The notes beneath the pieces are model-generated. The model worked only from the letters and a program-made list of their open reading frames with translations, was not told where the DNA came from and ran no database searches. The translations under genes and the position numbers were made by a program. Shown piece after piece: positions 13,579-24,935 of a DNA stretch of 64,000 nt. Every line of letters starts with the position of its first letter. The stretch's first letter is position 1. The stretch covers positions 3,788,505-3,852,504 of the forward strand of contig NC_030989.1 of NCBI RefSeq assembly GCF_000149955.1, given 5' to 3'. This stretch comes from Fusarium oxysporum f. sp. lycopersici 4287. Its lineage: Eukaryota > Ascomycota > Sordariomycetes > Hypocreales > Nectriaceae.

Positions 13579-13580
13579 CA
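13548..13580. repeat. (CA)n(TA)n dinucleotide repeat
   Basis: About ten CA units followed by five TA units, ending some 30 bases before the flbD ATG. It probably lies in the 5' UTR, where length variation could affect expression. Confidence 0.85.
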
Positions 13581-13612
13581 TACTCGCCACCAACCAGTAA
13601 CCGTCACCCAAC

Positions 13613-14458
13613 ATGAACAACACCGCTCCTACCCAGCAGCGGAGAGGTCCGTGGTCACAGTTTGAGGATGTGTATCTTATGGATCTTGTTCGCACACATG
13701 GAGCTCTCAACTGGGTTCGTATTGCATCAACCCTGGGAACCCGAACACCAAAGCAGTGCCGCGAGCGTTATCATCAAAACCTAAAACCAACACTCAACCA
13801 CGAACCCATCACACCCGAGGAAGGTCTTATGATCGAACGACTTGTCGCGGACCTCGGGAAACGCTGGGCCGAAATTGCACGCCGTCTCAATGGCAGGAGC
13901 GACAATGCCGTCAAGAACTGGTGGAATGGTAGCCAAAATAGACGCAAGCGCACGGATCGACGACGTGCTGCACAGGATCACCACGATAGCTACTATCCCA
14001 CGAACCGCCCTGGACTATCCATCTCTACACCAGCCATGCCCATGCCTGGAGCACAACTCTCCCCCCTAACTGGCACTGCCATGCGCCACCCCATGCATTC
14101 ATGGATTGAGGCTCCACTGCCCTCGCCATGCTCTTCCGATTCTGCTGAATCCGAAATGGGATCCAACTACACCACATCACCCTCCCACCAGTCCATGCAA
14201 CTCGCTGTACCTGTCGAATTGCCCCCGCTGCGTCACTCAGGCTTGCCAACAGCTGGTGACAGGCTTCCCAGCTTTGACAGATTGGCTCCTCCTCCCCATG
14301 CCTATACGGACAGGCCTGAGTATCAACCCAGATTGCCTCCTTTTGCTCCTCAAGCGCAACTACCCACCGCGCCCAACTCGCCCGTGCAGCAGCAGCAGCA
14401 ACCACAAAACCGAAAGGCACAAGACTCTAGGATGCATCTCTCCGCCCTCATGGATTAA
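13613..14458 (+). CDS. flbD: FlbD/RCA-1-like two-repeat MYB regulator
   Basis: Nuclear DNA-binding protein related to Aspergillus FlbD and Neurospora RCA-1, regulators of conidiation. Single exon, 281 residues. Two SANT/MYB repeats fill about residues 10-112: the first starts RRGPWSQFED (W14, W34) and ends KQCRERYHQNLKP; the second begins NHEPITPEEG and ends GRSDNAVKNWWNGSQNRRKR, the FlbD hallmark. The tail is Pro/Ser-rich, with a five-Gln run near residue 260 encoded mostly by CAG. The start is chosen because it is the first ATG and sits just before the MYB repeat. The gene is isolated by about 5 kb upstream and 8.5 kb downstream. The orthology call rests on recognition of the repeats; no tree was made. 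Confidence 0.88.
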   Translation: MNNTAPTQQRRGPWSQFEDVYLMDLVRTHGALNWVRIASTLGTRTPKQCRERYHQNLKPTLNHEPITPEEGLMIERLVADLGKRWAEIARRLNGRSDNAVKNWWNGSQNRRKRTDRRRAAQDHHDSYYPTNRPGLSISTPAMPMPGAQLSPLTGTAMRHPMHSWIEAPLPSPCSSDSAESEMGSNYTTSPSHQSMQLAVPVELPPLRHSGLPTAGDRLPSFDRLAPPPHAYTDRPEYQPRLPPFAPQAQLPTAPNSPVQQQQQPQNRKAQDSRMHLSALMD

Positions 14459-15910
14459 GATAATGTCGCAGTTATGCGGTCGAAGATGAGCCTTGGCCAC
14501 GCATGTAATGCGATGGTATGTGTGGTAACATGTAGATATTGATCGGGCGTGCCGTTACCGCCAACTTGACCGGCCGTGAGGGGATCTTACAGGGTCCAGG
14601 GGACATTTGTTTTGGCAAAGATACCAGGCGTTCAGGGAAAGGTTTCTCGGAATTGAAAGCGAATGATGTTTTTACGAAATACTAATAAACCCGAGACTGG
14701 ACATACAGCGCCATGATCCAGATCTCGAATGACGGTTTAATCAAATAAAATATACTTTGGATTATCCAACTCCTCTGAGTGTCTGTCCTGATATGTACAC
14801 ATGTGATAATTGTCTTTTGTAGATGCATTCAAGGTCAGAATGTCTTGCCATGACCTGAATGCTGTAGCTTCTTAGGACCTTGGCTTTGAATTGGCCGGCT
14901 TGAAACGCTTGTCAACGTATCGGGCATACCAATATTGACAGAGTAACCTGGTGGGGGGAGGATGACATTGGAATGTGGCAGCGTGATAGTCAGGACACAG
15001 AACCACGAGAGGTAACTTGAGTTGTGTTGAAGAGTTGCTTCTTCATAGAGCAAGCAAGTAAGGTAAGTAACCAACAGACATGATCCATGCACGCCTATTC
15101 TGGCGGATGGGAGGGATTTCCCGGTCACCTCTTTTTTTTTTTTTCTTTTTCAGAAACAAAGGAAGTACGGCTAGCCGCAAGACCCAGGTCGACAGGCAGA
15201 GACAAAGACAGGGACACGGAGAAGCCAAGACATGCATGCGCCGGCGGGACACGGGATCGACGTTGATCTATACTATACTGATAGAGGCTCAGAGACTTGC
15301 ATTGTTGTGAGGTATCCGTACAGATACTGCACATACATACATCAACTTACATACCAAGATTCAGATGCAAAATCTCGATTCCGCACCCCTGGTCCACGGC
15401 TGAAAGACGATAGTACCATGGTGTAGACGCCCAATGGACAATGCAAACGGGGCCAGGGGGGTCGTTGTTTGAGGGGAAACAACTTGCGCAGTGATTCAAG
15501 GTACGAGACTCCATCCGTAGGAAAGTCGGATTTCAATTTCTAGTGGGTATCTTCTTTACTGTTCAAAGTCGTTAATTGATTGATCGATTGATCAATTGAT
15601 CGAGGTTGATGGCTCTCCTGTCCTGCCGGGCTAGCACCAATGGATCCAATGCCACTAACAAGGACCAGTTGGCTAGCGCCCTAGTGGTGCAGGCCCAATA
15701 GGGACCCCTTCCCTCGGGGATGGCACATTGATTTGTTTCTTATTCTTGATTACTGAGCTCTCTTGGTTTTGGGGAATATGGGTGCCCTGTTGGTTTCGAT
15801 CCGTGCATCCACAGGCGGGCAGGATCTGCTAACCTGAGATGAGCGGATCTCTGTTGAGGTTTGTTCCCTGCTAGAAGACCTGAGTGTCACTCAATGAATG
15901 AGTGAGCGAT

Positions 15911-15942
15911 GGTTGGTTGGTTGGTTGGTTGGTTGGTTGGTT
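15911..15942. repeat. (GGTT)8 microsatellite
   Basis: Eight perfect GGTT units, followed by degenerate GATT copies. Confidence 0.9.
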
Positions 15943-17290
15943 GATTGAACTGCACTGCACTTGATTCAAGGCGTTAGCTCCATGACGAATGATCGATGAT
16001 TGAAGGATGCATCTGACTAGCTACCGGCTGGACGGTGTCCCGAACGAAAGGGAACCCATCGATACTGCTCTAGGCGCTGGACTAGTCCTGAGTCGGAATA
16101 TGGCATGGCCCAACCTGGAAATTTGAGCAAGACAGGGTAGTATCGTGTGCCGTTGCTGTGATTGCTTCCGTCGACGCAACGCTTTTTTCGGGTGCGTGTG
16201 GCCCAAGAGCCAAGGGCGCGGGTTTTGGATTGAAGATGATAGGTGTGGATTTCATTAGTGACTACCTACTGCTAGGTACTGTAGGTGCAGTCACTGACGG
16301 GGGGTCTATTTACTGAGCTGCGCTGTGCTGAGCTGTGATCCATGCCTGCATTGCATTCATCGACAATGATTATTGATTTGATTTGATTTGCTTGATTGGA
16401 TGGGTATTGGTGGAGAGATCGGGGAGCCGCCAACCGCCCCGGTCTCTGGGTGTTGGATGTCTAGCAGCTACCGGTATCTGACACGATCCGTGTGTTCAGT
16501 CCTCTCTAGGCTCAGGCTCCCTTGAATTATTGTCCGTACTTGGTGAGTTGAGCTGCTATTATTGACCTGGCCTGACTTGGCTGATGAGTACGTTCGCAAT
16601 CGATGCTACTTTCATCTCTTGATTGCTTTTGCGTATTCGATACCCTGTCTATATGCTACTGTTGCTGTGTCATTCAACTACTGTACACCCTGGCCAAGGT
16701 ATGGATTCCTTATTTTCTTTTTCCTTCAAGTCAGCCCCATCGGTCATTTGCGATATTCGATCTGGCACCTTATTCAACGTTAATCTGGTAGTGAGGAAGG
16801 ATCTGCCTCGAGTCAAACAGGCTACCCTTCCTAGGGTGAGGGCTGCTCTTCTTGCTCATGCTGCGTGCACAAGCCTCTTCTGCCTGACTCAAACCCAGTA
16901 AAGCAAGGACCTGTATCTTCAAGCAAGTCTCATCGGGAATATTTATCCTCCATTTACATACAGTGATCGACATAATCGTCTACGGTACTTTACAGTACCC
17001 TACCCCTTATCCCTCCTTCTTGAACGTATAGCCATGTACCTCAACCAGTGCCGAGGTTGGTTGACCGGCATCATCTTGGATCTCATTTAAATCTGTGATA
17101 CAAGGCAAGGCGAGACGGAACCATCCACCAACCCAGCATCGGCAGCCACTGATGTTAGATGCAGGTGCACTATCCAATACCACCCATGTCCGTCTGTCTG
17201 GGCTGTCTTGGGGAGCTTGGGGAGCCGGAGTGTATTAACGTGAAGGTGAGGTCGACTGGTAAATGAGGTCTCTGGGGATAATTTCCTATC

Positions 17291-17340
17291 CTCTCTTCTC
17301 TTCTCTTCTCTTCTCTTCTCTTCTCTTCTCTTCTCTTCTT
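17291..17340. repeat. (TTCTC)n pyrimidine tract
   Basis: About ten tandem CTCTT/TTCTC units, a 50-base strictly pyrimidine tract on the plus strand, the longest microsatellite in the flbD desert. Such polypurine/polypyrimidine tracts can adopt triplex structure; that is general knowledge, not shown here. Confidence 0.9.
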
Positions 17341-18860
17341 CTGCGCAGCTGACATCTGGTAGTGCTTAATCTCATCAGCGTCAGCACTCACTCACTCAAC
17401 CATCTTTCTAACCGTCTGTAGTGTGTGTGTGTTCACAGTGCAACACGGGAGCCAATCTTGAACCTGTAGGGACTGTACCCGTCGCCGTCACCTTGGCGCC
17501 GATCCCGCTGGTCGAGCAAGGGTTGCATGGGAAAATTACCGTACCCCAAGTGATCGAATCTACAGGGATCCTTGAGCCAATCACCCGGAAAGGACAATTC
17601 CCGACGATACGATAATCCATGTCTTTATCATAATGGCGGATTTAGGGGTCGATGGGAGATCGCTCACAATTTCTTTTCTTCTCGTCTCCAACCATAATGA
17701 CGTGCCGGGCCGGGGATGGTCAGTCCGAATAGCTTCGGGGGGTGTTTCTGAGCTCAACCTTCAAGGGTTCAAGATTCACTCATTCATTCGGGGGTTTTTT
17801 TTTTCCAGTGCAGAACGACGAGCCAATCATTCATCTGTCTCAAACACGTACCTCGGCGTTGCACTTATGCAACCTCGCATTTCTTGTGCAGCATCTCGGG
17901 CAGTGGAACCAATGCTTCTATTTTCTGCTGGTTCCATGTGGATGGCACGAAATCTCACGGTCGTTCCGCCCTCCTGCATGTAACGCAACGCTGGCAACGC
18001 AACTCTCGCAGGCGCTGTTGAACGTCAACCAGCGTTGTCGTAGTCCCAACGGTCACAAACAAGGGCGAGCGGCTAAGTAGGTTTTAGTCAAGATGGAGAC
18101 GTGCACAACGGGGATGTTGTTGTAGTGCACCATTGTTCCAGGATACGAAGAGCCACTGATTGGATCAGAAGCCAGCTGACGATTCCCAGGTCTTGGAAAT
18201 AGCATACATGGATGAACAATAAGGTAGTAGGGGCTTCAGGCGATTGATCGAATCATTGACCTTTAGGTTCCATCAGCCAACCATGGCGAAGAGTTCCAAT
18301 TCCACAGCAATCAAACCGAAAGATTGTTCGCAAGCTGCTCAGCCAAAGCAAATAAACTTCTGTTCCAGGGGACCATGATGATTGAGTGGGTGGGTAGGTA
18401 CTAGGTAGGTGGGTGTACAGGGTAGTAGTGTCACCGATGAGGCGGGCTGCCCGTTTAGCTGAGAGCTGGAGCAGGGTTCTTGGTGGGCAGCCGATGACAT
18501 TCGGGGTGGCTCACATGAAACCTAGACGTTGCAACCCATCGATGACGATTACGAACTGCACGAGGAGTGCACAGCGAAAGTCAAACTCCAAACCTCGAAT
18601 TCTAAATGAATCGGCTGCGATCGAAAAGTCTAACTCACTCGACCGTTAAGAACAAGATCTACACTACACAGAAAGATTCAAGACATGCATACAGACAGAC
18701 ACGGATCGTACAGGAACGAGAATGACAAAACCAGTCTTATTGCACACCTGTCGTGAAGCAATTGATGATCTGCGAGCGGACATTTTGTCTGAGTCTCAAT
18801 CCTGTTACCGTCTGTACGGTTGCTTGTTACATCACCGACTTCAGCCTTGACGGTCAGTCG

Positions 18861-18880
18861 GTCAAGTCAAGTCAAGTCAA
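18861..18880. repeat. (GTCAA)4 microsatellite
   Basis: Four perfect GTCAA units. Confidence 0.85.
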
Positions 18881-19609
18881 TGTCAATCCTGGACAGTTTT
18901 GAAATTGCATGCCTTAGCAACATGGACTTTTCAAAATTTCCTTTGCCGTTATTAGAAGTACAGTTCAATTCAGATCGATTGCGATCATCAGCTAAAAGGT
19001 GTCCATCCTGGCCCCAATTTTAAATATACAGCATCACACTGAATCGACCATCCACACCCCCTCCCTCCCTCCCGCCCTCCACTCTGCTCGTAAACTTCCC
19101 AGAGATCGAGTTCAAGATATCGAGCTACCGTATGCTGTGTGTTCATAACGTCTGAGACAGAGACAGGCAATTGGATGGATCTTGTACGGACTGCAGCTGG
19201 GGTTTATACCTTAGCTTACAGGGGGGGAGATGGCAGTCTCAACGGTTTCTTTCTAATTCGCGATTACTGATCGCCAGGGGCCTTCCTGATACTGAGTGTC
19301 ACGTCACGATGGCTCTGTGTTTCTGCCTTTGTGTTTCTGTGTTCAGTCGGGAGCTTGGGCCATGTCCCGAAAATCTTCGGGCGCCCGTTGCGTTTCGGCC
19401 TTTGGGCTTGTCGCTGCCAGGCTTGATTGGGTCGTTTGATGTGCCAATGGAGCATCACATCATGCTTTGTTCCTTGTTAAGAATGATCTTCCTTGGTTTC
19501 TTCTGGGTCTCTGTAACCCTTGTCCCCAGAGTCAGACCCTTCTGACCCTGTCAAGCTGATGCTTCCCTGGTGCTTCCACCGTTCTGGCGGCGCCTGTCAT
19601 GGAGACATG

Positions 19610-19632
19610 CACGCACGCACACACACACACAC
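19610..19632. repeat. (CA)n repeat with CACG variants
   Basis: Two CACG units leading into about seven CA units in the flbD downstream desert. Confidence 0.85.
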
Positions 19633-22600
19633 GGATGGAGACCGTTGTTGATCAGATCCATTGTTTGTCCAGCTGCTGTGACTTGGCTATGCTATGCTAT
19701 GACATGCCATGCCAGTCGAGCGAACAAATGAACAACTGTCTTGTTTACTGACGGGGCTGGCTAGCTCAATAGCACTATTGATTAATTCGGTCCACCATTC
19801 ACGCGATTCAGAGACTCATATCCGGTCATTGACTATTCACTCATAATCAAACTGGCCTTTCTGTCTCTGCTTTGAGCCCTGACCATGACGGTTGAAACTA
19901 TTTGCGGTCTGTCGACACTTGGATGACTGCTTGCGGCTTAGATCGTGCCGCTAGTTGTTAACATCGAGTCAGCCACAGACGGACGGGTTTTTTCCATTCT
20001 GGTGCAGATCCATGCCAATGTCTCGGATTTGAGCATGGATCGTTAACCCAGCTAAAAGGTCCACTACCGACCGATCCCGCTCACCGTTGGCTAATTCTAC
20101 ACCCCCTCCATCCTCTCTGCTCCGTCTCTCTTTCTTAGCGCACAAAGGCCGCTCCCCCTGGCCCCTGGCAGCTTGGCATTGCTCAGGCCTGAACGCTTCT
20201 TGAGTCGTCCATCTGTCTGACTAACACCCCCTAGTCTAATGGGTTCAGTCGTTGGTGCTGGAGCTGGTGCTTCTGTGTCTCAAGGGCTGTTGCGATGGAT
20301 AGTTTCAACCCGTATCGTGAGAAGGTTTCATTGCACCTCATCTTATCTCCATTGTCCTACGAAAAAGAAACCACTGCGCATGTATTGTGTATGTATGCAT
20401 ATACATACAGGACATTAGTTGGGGAGCTTGTCCGCCTTCTGTTCCGAGGTCGCGTTCACTGCATTTGTACTGGCCGTAGCGGAAGTCCTGGTCTTTTAGT
20501 GCGTCACGACAACGTTGAGATTGTCCTCGATGTCCTTGCCGGTTTCAAATGATGAGATCGAATGTTTACGTGTCAGGTAAGGCCCCTCAGCTTGTTGAGC
20601 ATTACGCTGATTCTCTAACGAAAGTATGCATGAGAAAATCATTACGGAATTGTGGTCCTGGAGACACCTTGACCGAATTTGAGTTTCATTCCTGTGTTCT
20701 TTGTTTCTTCTGAAAACAACGCAGAAAACTCTCCTGGAGGATGTGATGTAATCCATCCACTCTACCAACAGCCTATCTTCATACTTTGGTCGGAGATTTC
20801 GCCATTGGCAGAGGATGGAATCCTAGCAACAGCTACCTCGGTATGGATATGCAACCTGTCGCTACGTAAAACTTTGTCCCTCCAGCGTACTATATTGGAC
20901 TGGACGCCTCGTGCAACCAACGACGCAAATACCGGCTGGCACGAATGACAAATCTTTGCAAGGCCTACGACCGGACCAAATGCGTCCATGAGGTCTCGCG
21001 ACAGAGACATTACATTGGGACACAATTCCTCCTGCTTAGGTATATTTTTTGTGGCTTTGTTAGTAGCCATATTACTGCAAAACCGGCCCTCTGTACCGGG
21101 TATCCCGTCGAGACGGGAGCTCTAGCTTTGTAGTAGGTAGCAGCCTAAGGAGGTAGGTAAGCAAACAGACATCGCGGACCAAGAGACCCAGTCCTGCGGA
21201 GCCATGCGCCTCGGAAGCAGGAAAGGAAAAGAGACAACTAAAACATTAACTACTAGGTAGACTAATAACTAGGCAAGCAACAAACAAACATACAAACCTA
21301 CACATTCTGCTCGACGGTTGAAGAAATGACTTCTTGTGTCCGATCCTCCTAACCAAGAACAGACAGGGGTGCGTGAATTGGATAGCATGGGAATGGAGAC
21401 AAAATGGAGACAGAAAAAAAAGGGACTGAGGGGGAAGGGAAGGGACGGACGGGAGGGAAGGAAACTCAACGAACCCGGATGTTTATGGCCTCCGTCTAAA
21501 CCAACAACAGGTCTACAAGACCCAGGGATCTGGATTCAGCAGTCTCGCTTATCGCCGCCGTTCGGGGGAGATCGAGCAGGACTCACTAAGCTAAACGTAG
21601 GTAGTGGTAGGGTGCTCGATCCGCCACCAACAGCGCCAACGCACTCTAACTGGCGCTAGTTAGTCAGTCATCCGCTATTTTCACCTCAGGCACCCCTACA
21701 GCTTTGCTCTACTCGAGTTGGCCGCATATGGATCACCTCACTCACGACTAACAGCTTGGAAAACTTTATTTTTCCTTCATCGCCCAATGTTTAATGACTT
21801 GGCCGACGATCGAGCTATGGTGAAGCCATCACCATCGTCTCTGACGTATCTATTCCGTATCATCACTGCAATAAAACACCTTCGTCGATTTACAGACAGA
21901 CATGCATTTGCCCCAATATCTACTCCACAGCTGTCGAATCTTGGTACTCAACATTTCAGTGCATTGTCCTGGTATCAGCAACAGAACACTCCCTCGAACA
22001 CACCAGATAGCTTGTGCTTCAATCGACCGAGGCTCGTTCAATTAAGCGAAGCCGATGAACAACACCAACAAAGACGTTGCACGATTCAGGCACGACTCAT
22101 CTCTCCGCTCTTGACCTCAGGCACAGCTCTAGACTTTGCTAGACCATCGTTTGAATAACGGCATGCCCTGGTCTAGTCGCATACCATGTTGTCGCTGAGG
22201 AGACAGACTGATAGACGCTTCGTCTGCCTTACCCGTCCCGTTGATGGTTCCTTGATTTAGCGACAGTCACATTCCTTGCGCTGTCGATGAAGCGTGGCTC
22301 GATTCAGCAGGCGCTGTATTGGCATTCCTGTCGCGAGCGCCACTCCGAGCAGTTCCAAGGTCTTTTAACCCTAATTTGTCAATTCACTGAGTCTTGAACT
22401 CGATATAAGGTTCGGCACCGGCGTCTTTGCCTTGGCTTGACAGGCTGTTCCGGGCTTGTCTAGTCTTCTCCAGGTTTTACCACAACTGCTCGTTTGTTTG
22501 CTCGCTGCCTTTGTCTTCTAGGGCTAGATCCCGTGTCGCCCGTCGTGCCCGTCAAGCCCGCCTCACCCGTGTCACATCCGTCGTCACATACTATGCTTCT

Positions 22601-22969
22601 TCCGTCAAGTCTTGAGCCTCGTCGAGGCGACGCCTCTCGGTCATCCGAACATCCTTCCACTCCGGGCCTATCGCTTGCCTCATTTGTCACAGCCGAGTCG
22701 AGTCGAGTTGTTGACCTTCGCCCTGTGGGACCTCTCATCGTGTGATTTTCCCAACACCCCCATGCTGTTCGTCTTGCGACAAACTCTCCATCCGACTCAC
22801 CCCTCGTATAAACTTTCGCCGTTGATATAATGGAAAACTCTAATTGCCTTCTGTCCAAGGCTCCACATGCTACTGACAGAAGAACCTTTTGGGGAGTTAG
22901 TCAATCACCTCCAGGCTCGATATTAGAAACGACACTGAGGCCTGACGGCTAGCTTATCCTCTGAAGTGG

Positions 22970-24518
22970 CTAGAGTCGCAGGTCTGACGCTCCGGGGTTG
23001 TCGTCAATGTCCGACCATCGCTGCTCTATCGTCCGTATCCACTCGGCCGATCTCGACCTACGTTTCTCTTCACAGAAACGACCAGTCTCTCTACTAGTCG
23101 TCGGTGCCTGGCTCGTCTGGATATGTTGACCCAGAGCAATTCTAGACCCTCTGGGCCCGCCCAACCGTACCGCTGTTATATCGTCTCCGGCCACAAACGA
23201 GAATTGACGATGATGGCGAGGGTTATTTTGATGGCTTCTTCGATCGCACCGGAGCTCAGTAACCGTATCCTGGCTTGACTGGCTTTGCGTGAGAGATGTG
23301 GATGTAGAGCTTGTCCGGTCAATAATGCCAACCTCCTCCATTACTGTTGACTCTTCGGTAGAATCGTGCTCCCTCCTGGCACTACCCTTGTGTGGCGGCA
23401 TGTCTGCTGTGCCTCGTCCACCTGGACCAATTGAGAGCATAGAAGCACTTCGTGACTGCAGTTCTTCTCGGCCTTGCTCAGGGCGTGTCTTTCTATCGTC
23501 GTCTGCATGTGTCTCAAGTTGGCGAGCGCCGGTTGCTGCTTTCTTCTTCTTCTTGAGGTGGTCTTGAACCCGGAACCCTCTGCTCAACCTGATCTCATTG
23601 CTGGTATCCATGGTTCGTGTTCCAGATACTGTTTATAAGATGTTAGCATGGAGCGGATACTAAACAAATCTGGAAATGAGCATGAACACTTACACACTGT
23701 ATCCTGTCGTGTTAGTAAGGTGGGATTACGTTCGTTCTTGACAGTTGCTTCAGTGGCTGTTTTACGTCAAATGTCAGAGTGTATCGAGTGCTTCACGGCT
23801 GGGCATACTTACCTCCATTCGAGGTGTCCTCGTCGGCCACGTCACTGTTGATGGCCCTTTGCCCTCCTGTAGCAGCTCCAGCTCTTCCCCTGAGGAGCCT
23901 ACCGGCCCTGGCGAGTGCCACAGCCTCCATGCCTTGATCAGACATTCGATGAATAAACATCTCAAGACGTTTAACCTCAGCTTTGTACCGTGCATCCTGG
24001 ACCATCCAGTGTTCTTCTATGGAGTTGTGTCGACTTGCCTCGTCCTTGAGTGCCATTTTTGCTTCTGCAAGCTCTTTTTCGAGCTTGGCAATTTTTCTGT
24101 GTCGAGTGCCATAAGCTTCGCAAAGGAGCAGGATATGTGAGCGATACTCTGCGGAAAGTGCTTCGTTTGCAGGATTGGTCATTACTGCAACCTGCAAGGT
24201 TTCTGCCACTTGGTCAATGGAGGGGTTGTGCCAGATCTGCTGGCCTGCGTTAATGAACAATTTGTCTACTTCGTCCAAACTGTATTCCGCCTCAGCCGCC
24301 GCGGTAGTCGCCTGGTTTGCCTGAGATACTCCTTGCCAGCTAGGGAGTCGCGTCATGCTCTTCTTCAAGCGGTGGGCATGCATCTCTTTGCTTTTGGGAG
24401 GATCTTTGTACAAGTCTTGTAGGGCTGCTTCGGAGCGACGATACTTCAGATCGTGCTGTCGAGCTCTGTTGCCCCCAAGAAATCGTAGCCAGCTTTGGTC
24501 CGCCATGATGCGTTGCAT
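22970..24518 (-). CDS. conserved-type hypothetical protein, helical/coiled-coil
   Basis: I do not recognise this protein. Model: exons 24518-23813, 23756-23694 and 23628-22970; 1,428 bases, 475 residues, all phases consistent. The middle 63-base exon is supported because both flanking introns have GTAAGT donors and CTGAC/CTAAC branch sites, and because skipping it brings a stop. The first part (about residues 80-200) is helical and ends in a charged coiled coil (KIAKLEKELAEAKMAL). The C-terminal third is polar and low-complexity with a KKKKK run, probably disordered. A second ATG 12 bases downstream (MADQSW) may be the true start. The coiled coil suggests a structural or scaffold role, but no function should be assigned. 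Confidence 0.7.
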
Positions 24519-24935
24519 TTGTTTTGGTGTTTGTCTGCTAGGTATGAAATGTTGATGAGGATACTGGAATACTCTGGCTGCCTGAGTGACTGATACTGAT
24601 CATAAGGTTGGCAAGCAGGACCTATCTGCTACTGACTGTCACTGCCACTGCCGGTGACAGTCATTTTACCTCAAGAACAACAAACTCGGTACACATGCAG
24701 GCACGTACGTCACCGCTCTTATTCACAGTCCTTCAACATCCCTATTTCATCTGCCGTTGGGTGGGCACATAATGTATACATTGTACTCAGTCGTATCGAC
24801 ATGACTGAAATGTTCGGGTCTACAGACACTTCCTTTGTAAGTCCATCATTATCACACATTCATTAAGCAATCCTCTGCGAGGCCAGAACCAAACAACTCT
24901 GTGTTACAAATTCTGCCACGTTGCCATTTGTGCAC
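24519..24935. other. intergenic between two minus-strand unknown genes
   Basis: 417 bases holding the promoter of the coiled-coil gene and the 3' UTR of the next minus-strand gene. A small GACAGT-type palindromic stretch lies near 24640-24662. Nothing else is identifiable. Confidence 0.5.

Larger units (their letters stand above)
8600..13612. other. 5.0-kb gene-poor region upstream of flbD
   Basis: No ORF here has recognisable homology or coding character; the longest begin at non-ATG codons or lack plausible splice partners. The region carries simple repeats (10040, 10428, 12814), many short direct motifs such as GGATGGATGG, and a pyrimidine-rich final 400 bases that is probably the flbD leader. 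It is long for a fungal intergenic space and presumably contains the flbD promoter. Confidence 0.6.
14459..22969. other. 8.5-kb gene-poor region downstream of flbD
   Basis: No supportable protein gene. ORFs are short (at most about 146 codons), overlap each other on both strands and show no family resemblance. Present are the flbD 3' UTR, a T-run near 15131, a 12-base palindrome at 15590, and microsatellites at 15911, 17291, 18861 and 19610. GATT/GGTT-type slippage-prone tracts occur throughout. A noncoding transcript or long-range control region is possible but cannot be shown from sequence alone. Confidence 0.6.

Noticed and set aside
15582..15604. GATCGATTGATCAATTGATCGA as a long palindromic binding site
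   Set aside because: Only the central 12 bases are truly palindromic; the rest is a GATT/GATC slippage tract like others nearby.
19171..19545. 124-codon plus-strand ORF in the flbD downstream desert
   Set aside because: Composition follows the local base composition, there is no domain or neighbouring exon support, and opposite-strand ORFs of similar quality overlap it.
21718..22158. 146-codon plus-strand ORF, the longest in the desert
   Set aside because: It begins at a non-ATG codon, contains no recognisable motif and has no splice-linked continuation.
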